The position numbers were made by a program, and so were the translations under genes. A stretch of DNA of 11,677 nt from Opitutales bacterium (GTDB lineage Bacteria; Verrucomicrobiota; Verrucomicrobiae; Opitutales; CAG-312), in NCBI GenBank assembly GCA_017623955.1, contig JAGAOA010000059.1, positions 1 through 11,677 of the forward strand, given 5' to 3'. Positions within the stretch are counted from its first letter, which is position 1. Every line of letters begins with the position of its first letter. This document shows positions 1-6,037 of this stretch, piece after piece. Below the pieces are notes generated by a model that made no database searches, had not been told where the DNA came from, and was given only the letters and a program-made list of their open reading frames with translations.

Positions 1-1
1 A

Positions 2-337
2 TATGTAGGACTCGCCTCTGCAATAGTAGGTCATAGCTTTTCAATTTTCATAAAGTTTAAAGGTGGTAAAGGCGTTGCAGTAACAATAGGAGGACTTCTA
101 TTTGCTATGATTATACCTATTTTAATAGGTTTACTTTTGTGGGTGCTAGTTTTCTATGCAAGCCGATATGTTTCATTAGCATCAATAGTAATGGCAATAT
201 CCCTGCCAATTTCATCTGGATGTATCTATGGAAATTCTGTTGCATTGTATGTAGCAGTAGCAATAGCATTGATCATCGTATATCGCCACCGTAGCAATAT
301 ATCAAGACTTCTAAAAGGAACTGAAAATAGATTTTAG
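2..337 (+). CDS. plsY: Glycerol-3-phosphate acyltransferase PlsY, 3' part (5' end outside window)
   Basis: Integral membrane acyltransferase that moves an acyl group from acyl-phosphate to sn-glycerol 3-phosphate, the first acylation in phospholipid synthesis. The frame is open from position 2, so the gene starts upstream of the window and about 111 codons remain. What is seen: a GHSFSIFIKFKGGKGVAV stretch matching the family's glycine-rich motif 2 (GGKGVA, bound phosphate region), two strongly hydrophobic membrane segments after it, and a C-terminal YRHRSNISRLLKGTE stretch matching motif 3 (HxxNxxRLL..GTE). The protein ends naturally right after that motif, at a TAG codon. An ATG at 107 lies inside the protein and is not the start. 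hom begins 2 nt after the stop, so the two are probably co-transcribed. The N-terminal motif 1 cannot be checked because it lies outside the window. Confidence 0.95.
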   Translation, partial: YVGLASAIVGHSFSIFIKFKGGKGVAVTIGGLLFAMIIPILIGLLLWVLVFYASRYVSLASIVMAISLPISSGCIYGNSVALYVAVAIALIIVYRHRSNISRLLKGTENRF

Positions 338-339
338 AT

Positions 340-1638
340 ATGGAGCAAAAAGTATATAGAATTGGATTCATCGGCATGGGTACAGTTGGTCAAGGTGTTT
401 GGAAACACTTGCAAATAGACCAAGAACGTATGCAATCTCGTTTTGGAGCAACATACAAATTAGCAAAAGCTTGCGTGCGTGATATCAGCAAAAAACGCGA
501 TATCGTAATTTCAGCCGAACAAATGACCGAAGATCCATACGATGTCGTCAATGATCCGTCAATAGATATAGTATGTGAGCTTATGGGCGGAACGGGAAAA
601 GCCTTAGAATTAACTCTTGCCGCATTAAAACAAGGGAAAGCCGTAGTAAGTGCAAATAAGGCAGTAATAAGCAAATACGGTGCAGAAATCTTTGAAACAG
701 CTGAAAAATTTGGCGGTAAATATTTTTTTGAAGCCAGCGTTGCTGGTGGAATTCCAATCATAAAAATTTTACGTGAAGGTCTTGTTGCAAATAGTTTTTC
801 ACATATCTACGGAATTTTAAACGGAACGTGTAACTATATTTTAACTCGTATGGAACGCGAAAAGGCCCCATACGAAGCAATAGTGGAAGATGCGCGCCGT
901 TTGGGATACGTTGAAGCCGATGAATCGCTTGACCTCGATGGTTGGGATGCCGCCCATAAAACCTCAATCTTAGTATACTTGGCTCATGGAGTATGGGCAA
1001 ATCCCGAAAAAGAGATGTTAGTCTCTGGAATTCGAGGAATTCGCCTAGAAGATATGTTGTGGGCAAATGAGAATAATTCACGAATAAAGCTTGTTGGATC
1101 AGCTCGCAAGTACGGAGATTCGCTTTCGGTTTCAGTTTATCCAGCAATATTGCCTCTTACCGATGTAGTTGCAAATGTTAACGAAGTTTATAACGCAGTT
1201 GCACTCAGCGGAGATGTAGTAGGAAGAACAATTCATATTGGACGTGGAGCGGGTCAGGATGCTACTGCCAGTGCAGTTATTGCCGATATAGCAGATGCAT
1301 TAAAAACGCTATCGTCTGGAGCATCAAATTCTTTAATTGTAGCAAAAGACGCAAACTTGCATTTTGCCTCGTTGGAAGAAATAAGTGGGGAGTTCTATCT
1401 TCGCCTAGAGATAAAAGATAAAGCAGGTGTTTTGGCTTCGGTGGCTTCAGTATTAGCTTCAGAAGGAATATCAATAGAACTTCTGCAACAAAAGAAACAC
1501 GAAATAGAAGGTAGAGCTTGGTTGCTATTGACGACACACTCAACCGACGAAGCTGCAATCAAACGAGCTTGCGATAAACTTGAAAAATCTGATTTGACAT
1601 TTGATGAACGTCCATTTGTACTCAGAATTTTTAGGTAA
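340..1638 (+). CDS. hom: Homoserine dehydrogenase with C-terminal ACT domain
   Basis: Cytoplasmic NAD(P)-dependent enzyme that reduces aspartate semialdehyde to homoserine, the branch point to threonine and methionine. At 432 aa it has the usual length of the monofunctional, ACT-containing form. Visible parts in order: a Rossmann fold with GFIGMGTVGQGV (residues 9-20); the ANKAVIS segment (105-111) containing the conserved lysine; GILNGTCNYIL (158-168); the catalytic block GYVEADESLDLDGWDAAHK (189-207), with Lys207 as the expected catalytic lysine; and an ACT domain from about residue 352, starting FYLRLEIKDKAGVLASVASVL, the usual site of threonine feedback control. It is not fused to aspartokinase, unlike thrA. 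The ATG at 340 is 2 nt after the plsY stop. No Shine-Dalgarno sequence sits at normal distance; an AAAGGAA lies about 20 nt upstream. A strong terminator follows at 1667-1697. Confidence 0.97.
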   Translation: MEQKVYRIGFIGMGTVGQGVWKHLQIDQERMQSRFGATYKLAKACVRDISKKRDIVISAEQMTEDPYDVVNDPSIDIVCELMGGTGKALELTLAALKQGKAVVSANKAVISKYGAEIFETAEKFGGKYFFEASVAGGIPIIKILREGLVANSFSHIYGILNGTCNYILTRMEREKAPYEAIVEDARRLGYVEADESLDLDGWDAAHKTSILVYLAHGVWANPEKEMLVSGIRGIRLEDMLWANENNSRIKLVGSARKYGDSLSVSVYPAILPLTDVVANVNEVYNAVALSGDVVGRTIHIGRGAGQDATASAVIADIADALKTLSSGASNSLIVAKDANLHFASLEEISGEFYLRLEIKDKAGVLASVASVLASEGISIELLQQKKHEIEGRAWLLLTTHSTDEAAIKRACDKLEKSDLTFDERPFVLRIFR

Positions 1639-1666
1639 AAGCTTAAAAAAAACTTAAAAAAAATGC

Positions 1667-1697
1667 AAAAAAAAGAGCTATTTTTAGCTCTTTTTTT
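1667..1697. terminator. Bidirectional intrinsic terminator between hom and the GH106 gene
   Basis: A perfect hairpin: arms GAGCTA (1675-1680) and TAGCTC (1685-1690) around a TTTT loop, extended by an 8-A tract on the left and a 7-T tract on the right. Read in either direction the stem is followed by a T run. It lies 28 nt after the hom stop and 22 nt after the stop of the convergent glycosidase gene, so one element can end both transcripts. Confidence 0.92.
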
Positions 1698-1719
1698 GTC
1701 AAAAATTGCACATTTTTAC

Positions 1720-4323
1720 TCAATTTTTCTCTATTATTTTCACGTCGGAAAGCAATCCAGATTTCTCATAAGGTTTTTTAGATATATCGTATTTTTTGTA
1801 AGTAATATCGAAAAACATGTGAGATTTTAACCAATCGGGATTTCTCTTGAAGAACAACTTTGCCCTATTGAACGAATTATTTGTCACTTCTACTACCAAA
1901 GAATTTTCTTTTCTAAGAATACCCTTTGGAATATCTAATCTGAAAGGCACACACCACGCTGAACCTACAAGTTTTCCATTAATATAAACTTTGGCACAAT
2001 CACGAACATCGCCTAAATCTAAAACATACTTTGCTGATGGATTGTCTATGGCGAAGTTTATTGAATAGCGAGCAACTCCACAGAAATTTGATGTGTTTTC
2101 ATTGCCAAATTCTGTCCAACTTGCGAGTCGTTTTGTAACGTAACTCGGAGGCATTTCTTCGGCTGGAATGGGTGTTGGAACTGCTCGCAAAAAGTCAATT
2201 TGCCATTCGCCTGTTATCGATTTACTTTTGCCATCTTGAACAAACGAAATTCTTGAAAGGCGACTTGTTGCATATTTATGAGCATAAATAATACAAGACT
2301 GTCCTGCTAGTAATTCCAAGTAAAATTCTGTACCTTTTTCAGTTTTTTTAGAATCTAAAATACCTCTAACTTTTGTTACTGGATTGAAGTATTCAATCTG
2401 TTGTGCATTTACAGCCAATTCGATTTTTCCATGCGAAAACTTTTGCGATTGGTTTGCGATAAAGTAAACAGTTGTATCTAGTTTACGCTTTCTTACAAAC
2501 CTTGAGCGTGAACCGTAATGCACTACTACGTTGCGACAGATACTAGGCAATGTTTTTCTAACAAATTCTAGTCCAGCAGATGTCAACATTTCTTGTTTAA
2601 CTCCAGTTTTTTCTAAACCAACAAAAAAATCACCAACAAATACATTTGGGGAATTTTGCCAATTTGCAGAAATTTCTTTTACTTTTTTCTGACGCAGTTT
2701 CACGTTATAAAACCCTGGAACATCTTGCGGAATTTTATTCTCAAAAACAACCTTTGCCCCACTTGCAATCAGGTTATTTAGAACTTCGTAAGTAGAAAGT
2801 GGAAGCTGGTCAACATCGCAAACTACGATAGTTTTATATGTCTGTTCTCTAGATTTTATAATGCCATTTTCTACACACAAATTTTTCAATGCACTATCTG
2901 AAATGAAGTCGTATGTATACCCTGATTTTTCCATACGCTCAAGCAACGACTCAAACGCTGGAGAACGAGGCAACCACAAAAACACTTTATGCACATCAAA
3001 CATCAAGATAGAGTGCTTTTTATGTCCCTTATTTTTCCAGAATGAATGCAATGGGAAATACACTAAAACATCGTTATCGGGCTTCGAGTTTTGAAGTACA
3101 CTTTGAATTTCTTTTACATAAGAATTTAGCTCGGGCAAAAACTCAACAAAATGCGAGTTTTGGTTATAATTTACCGATGCATAAAACAACATTCCAGGGA
3201 AATCTTCATCTTTAGGTGTGTACGGCATACCATGATAAAATATATGATTTATGCCACTTACAAAAAGTTTATCAATTTCTGGTTTCATTTGTGCAAGCGA
3301 TGTTTTAAAGTGGTTTGCAAGCCATGTACAAGTTTCAGATGCAACCAACTTTTTGCCATACAAATGCGCAGCCGATGAGGCAAATTTCATAGAAATTTTT
3401 GTAGGCTGTCCGAAAATATGCACAGGATAATCTTCATCGCGACGCACAAGTGGAATATCGAAAGTACTTGCTCCAAATGATTCTGTTTCTGGAATGTCGG
3501 AAAGAGCATATAAATCTATCAAATTTGCGGGTGAACCATGAGCTTGATATATACTTTTATAGCCCATATTTGTACAAGCCTTTGTATATTCAGCCATTGT
3601 ATCATAAACTAAGTCGGAGATTGTTTCATGATAATCTTGCCAAAGGCGTTCAATTTCTTCTGCCGATTTTTCAGTTTTATCTAAAAAGATATCCTTCATA
3701 TACGGAGCAAAATCGTATCCACGACGTTTCTTGAATTGTTCAAGAAAATCGTCTGTCCAATTTGCTGAAAAGTATTCATACGAATCGTTGAAGAATGCTC
3801 TGATAATTTTCTTATCGCCATACGCTTTATTGAACGCATTTTTAAAAACCTCGGCATGCAATCTATATGCTTGGGGGTCGAAAGGATTTGCAGTATAACC
3901 CATCCCCCCAGGAGCAGAACGCTTTACTTTGAATTTAGTAGAAACACATTTCAAATTTTCGTCGAGTCTTTTAGGAGACAATTCTTCGGAAATCCATGGT
4001 CCACCAAATGGCCAACCACAACCCATTGTCATATCTACACTAAGACCCAAACGTTTGGCTTCTGAAGATATATAGGCAAGAATATCCATATATTTAGGTG
4101 AAAGAAAATCCATACTATGCTTGCCAATATTATACTTATCGTCAACAGGAGCAATACAAACTCCTCCTATGCCTACCGATTTCATATACTCAAGCTGGTA
4201 AGTAAGACTTTCTTTTTCGACAGAATTTCCAAAAAACCACCAGCGTGTATATGGCTTTGATGTGTCGACTGCATTTAAAACAGAAGTTGACACTAATAAT
4301 ACAAAAATAAGTAATTTCTTCAT
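1720..4323 (-). CDS. Secreted GH106-type alpha-L-rhamnosidase
   Basis: Predicted secreted or periplasmic glycoside hydrolase of 867 aa, related to family GH106, whose characterised members remove alpha-L-rhamnose from pectin-type and other rhamnose-rich glycans. A lipid-free signal peptide is visible (MKKLLIFVLLVSTSVLNA, likely cut after Ala18). Family-like features follow: RWWFFGN near residue 27; a barrel start, EYMKSVGIGGVCIAP (45-59); MTMGCGWPFGGPW (98-110); a NDSYEYFSANWTDDFLEQF block (179-197); and ASETCTW (328-334) with Glu330 as a candidate catalytic acid. The assignment of individual catalytic residues is inference. The C-terminal part, from about residue 705, looks like a GH2-type/galactose-binding beta-sandwich (VLDLGDVRDCAKVYINGKLVG, then WCVPFRLDI). 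It ends in TGA. The ATG has no Shine-Dalgarno sequence but directly precedes the signal peptide. Two perfect inverted repeats lie 30-95 nt upstream. Substrate specificity within GH106-like proteins is uncertain. Confidence 0.86.
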   Translation of the reverse strand: MKKLLIFVLLVSTSVLNAVDTSKPYTRWWFFGNSVEKESLTYQLEYMKSVGIGGVCIAPVDDKYNIGKHSMDFLSPKYMDILAYISSEAKRLGLSVDMTMGCGWPFGGPWISEELSPKRLDENLKCVSTKFKVKRSAPGGMGYTANPFDPQAYRLHAEVFKNAFNKAYGDKKIIRAFFNDSYEYFSANWTDDFLEQFKKRRGYDFAPYMKDIFLDKTEKSAEEIERLWQDYHETISDLVYDTMAEYTKACTNMGYKSIYQAHGSPANLIDLYALSDIPETESFGASTFDIPLVRRDEDYPVHIFGQPTKISMKFASSAAHLYGKKLVASETCTWLANHFKTSLAQMKPEIDKLFVSGINHIFYHGMPYTPKDEDFPGMLFYASVNYNQNSHFVEFLPELNSYVKEIQSVLQNSKPDNDVLVYFPLHSFWKNKGHKKHSILMFDVHKVFLWLPRSPAFESLLERMEKSGYTYDFISDSALKNLCVENGIIKSREQTYKTIVVCDVDQLPLSTYEVLNNLIASGAKVVFENKIPQDVPGFYNVKLRQKKVKEISANWQNSPNVFVGDFFVGLEKTGVKQEMLTSAGLEFVRKTLPSICRNVVVHYGSRSRFVRKRKLDTTVYFIANQSQKFSHGKIELAVNAQQIEYFNPVTKVRGILDSKKTEKGTEFYLELLAGQSCIIYAHKYATSRLSRISFVQDGKSKSITGEWQIDFLRAVPTPIPAEEMPPSYVTKRLASWTEFGNENTSNFCGVARYSINFAIDNPSAKYVLDLGDVRDCAKVYINGKLVGSAWCVPFRLDIPKGILRKENSLVVEVTNNSFNRAKLFFKRNPDWLKSHMFFDITYKKYDISKKPYEKSGLLSDVKIIEKN

Positions 4324-4352
4324 CCAGATACGAGTACATTACTCAATCTTAT

Positions 4353-4374
4353 CAGTCAATTAAAAATTTGACTG
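4353..4374. promoter_or_regulatory. Perfect inverted repeat 30 nt upstream of the GH106 gene; candidate operator
   Basis: Arms CAGTCAA (4353-4359) and TTGACTG (4368-4374) are exact reverse complements around an 8-nt AT-only spacer. The element lies 29 nt before the rhamnosidase ATG on the minus strand. The size and symmetry fit a dimeric repressor or activator site, and the position fits control of initiation or early elongation. No T tract follows on either strand, so it is not a terminator. The regulator is unknown. Confidence 0.5.
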
Positions 4375-4395
4375 GGATATACTGTAAAATTAGCA

Positions 4396-4418
4396 CAACT
4401 ATATCATCATCATAGTTG
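4396..4418. promoter_or_regulatory. Second perfect inverted repeat upstream of the GH106 gene
   Basis: Arms CAACTAT (4396-4402) and ATAGTTG (4412-4418) are exact reverse complements around a 9-nt spacer made of three ATC units. It lies 72-95 nt upstream of the rhamnosidase ATG. Its arm sequence differs from the repeat at 4353-4374, so the two are not copies of one operator. It may be a second protein site or a leader hairpin. No function can be read from the sequence alone. Confidence 0.4.
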
Positions 4419-4635
4419 GAATGAACCAGAATTTGAGGAGTTTATAAAATACTAAGTTTGAAAACAAACAAAGTAAACGATACACTTTTATGCACAATCT
4501 CTGAACCGAACAAGATTACATCGGCAAAAATTCCTACAAATGCTCGTGCTAGATACTTTTCAATAACTGATAAGTTTAACCGCAGAACAACTACAAAGGC
4601 TATCTTATTAAAATAAGGCAATGTTGAATTAGGTA

Positions 4636-6024
4636 TTATTTACCAAAAATTTTAAACTCCCAAATACCTCCTCGCGAATTGAAATTTAGGACACTCAAAC
4701 GAACAAATCGAGCCTTTACCGACTTCTGAATTCTATGAGGCCACTCGTTTACATCGCCATTTCTGAACTCGCCATACAACTGCCAATCTTTTACATCTGA
4801 AATGTTTTCAACCAAAGCATTTGATGTTTCTATTTTATAGATAACATTTGCACGAACTTCGGCAAAGACTGGCTCGAACGCTTCTATTTCGCAAGATTTA
4901 CCTAAATCAGCGGCAAGCCATACATTTGTTTGCCTCATATCTGGTTCCCAAATAGTATCAAAAGAATCATCAAAAGCCATTTCTGGTTTATAATAATTTG
5001 GAGTCTTTCCAGAAGATTTTGAAGAGGCAACTTTGACAGGAAATATCTGATTCTGATTTTTAGCATTCTTCAAAATATCAAGTTCAACTCCAGTCTTTGT
5101 TGGAACTATTTTCAAAATATTTCCGTCAGCATCAAAACGAAGCTCGTCTATACACGTTTGTCGAGAGCCAGAACGACCTTCAAACATTCTTGGATACTCC
5201 ATCTTATGATAGACAATATAATATTTTTCGCCAATCTTTATTGTTGAATGATGCCCAGGTCCATAGGTGCGAGTAGGAAAATGAGTTTCTAGAATCGGAT
5301 TATTTTTACCGTAGACAAATGGACCTTCTGGAGTATCGATAACTGCATACTTTACACAATATGTATCTTTAAAAAATATAACATCGTAATACATTAAATA
5401 ATACTTACCATTGCGTTTCATTAGATTAGAACCTTCAAAGAAGCCTTTGGGAGTGATATTTTTAGGTTTTGTTTTGAAGCCTGAAACATCATCTTTTAAT
5501 TCAGCAAAAGCACACACACCGTCTTTAAAACCAAGACCACTGCCCCAATAGATATAAGCACGATTATCATCATCAATAAATACATCAGCATCTATGGTAT
5601 GAATTTTGGGGAAAAATTCGCGAGCTTTTATGAAAGGAATATCCTTACCATTTTCTTGTCCTTTTATATTTTCAAAAGGTCCGAAAGGCGAACTAGATTT
5701 TCCAACGTAAATCTGACTATCTAGCTAGTAGAACAAATAAAAATATTTTCCTATTTTACGCATACATGGAGCCCACTGATTACGAATTTTAGTAGATGTA
5801 GGCCAATTCAAATTTCTAACACGCCAATTTTTGAAGTTTTTTGAATACCACACACACGCAGAGCCATTTGATGTAGAATAAATATAGAAAACATCATCAT
5901 AACAAACTATGGCGGGATCAGCATACGTTCCAGGTAAAATTGGATTACCTGTAAAGCCCTTTGGTGTAGAACTCAAAGAGAGCGAAAAAAACAAAGATAC
6001 GAGTGTAAACAAAATGTATTTCAT
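4636..6024 (-). pseudogene. Secreted GH43 glycosidase with C-terminal F5/8C-type domain, interrupted by one in-frame TAG
   Basis: One continuous 462-codon reading frame with a single TAG at codon 100 (5725-5727). Both sides belong to the same gene: codons 101-169 continue the GH43 fold without a frame change. A signal peptide is visible (MKYILFTLVSLFFSLSLSS). The GH43 five-bladed propeller runs from about 25 to 325. Expected catalytic acids are all present: base Asp36 in TYADPAIV, pKa modulator Asp145 in HTIDADVFIDDD, and acid Glu197 in GFFEGSNLM. The GPGHHS motif (His258/259) is also kept. GH43 enzymes cut arabinose, xylose or galactose linkages in plant polysaccharides. Codons about 329-462 form a discoidin/F5/8C-like (CBM32-type) beta-sandwich. 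The TAG falls after GKYFYLFY, where homologues often have Ser, so TCG to TAG would explain it. If TAG stops translation, only a 99-residue fragment results. A downstream restart at GTG (5517) would lack the signal peptide and two catalytic acids. A sequencing error, a recent nonsense mutation or readthrough are all possible. Confidence 0.85.
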
Positions 6025-6037
6025 ATATTTTCTTTCA

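Larger units (their letters stand above)
4324..4635. other. 312-nt intergenic region between two glycosidase genes; leader of the GH106 gene
   Basis: No recognised gene. The part next to the rhamnosidase holds two perfect inverted repeats, listed separately. The rest (about 4437-4639) is open on both strands. On plus, a frame without ATG runs 4437-4616 (52 codons from a TTG at 4458, many Lys/Arg/Thr). On minus, a frame runs from 4639 to a TAA at 4442-4444 (59 residues from a TTG at 4621, strongly hydrophobic). A shorter plus frame ending HHHSWNEPEFEEFIKY stops with TAA at about 4455. None resembles a family I know, none has an ATG start or a clear ribosome site, and such frames can occur by chance. 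A small AT hairpin (CTTATT/AATAAG, 4604-4617) lies just past the GH43 stop but lacks a T tract. No convincing -35/-10 pair was found. Confidence 0.55.

Noticed and set aside
758..1147. Minus-strand open frame inside hom, 129 codons
   Set aside because: It is antisense to a well-conserved gene, has no family resemblance and shows atypical composition; it is a shadow frame.
4604..4617. CTTATT/AATAAG hairpin as terminator of the GH43 gene
   Set aside because: The stem is short and all A/T except one pair per arm, the loop is 2 nt, and no T tract follows on the minus strand.
4636..5517. Separate GH43 gene starting with GTG at 5517
   Set aside because: The frame is continuous with the upstream part back to the TAG, and this start would remove the signal peptide and two catalytic acids. 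It is part of one interrupted gene.
5725..5727. TAG in GH43 as a pyrrolysine codon or evidence of a recoded genetic code
   Set aside because: plsY and aroQ end with TAG at their natural C-termini, GH43 enzymes have no known pyrrolysine, and no downstream recoding element is visible.
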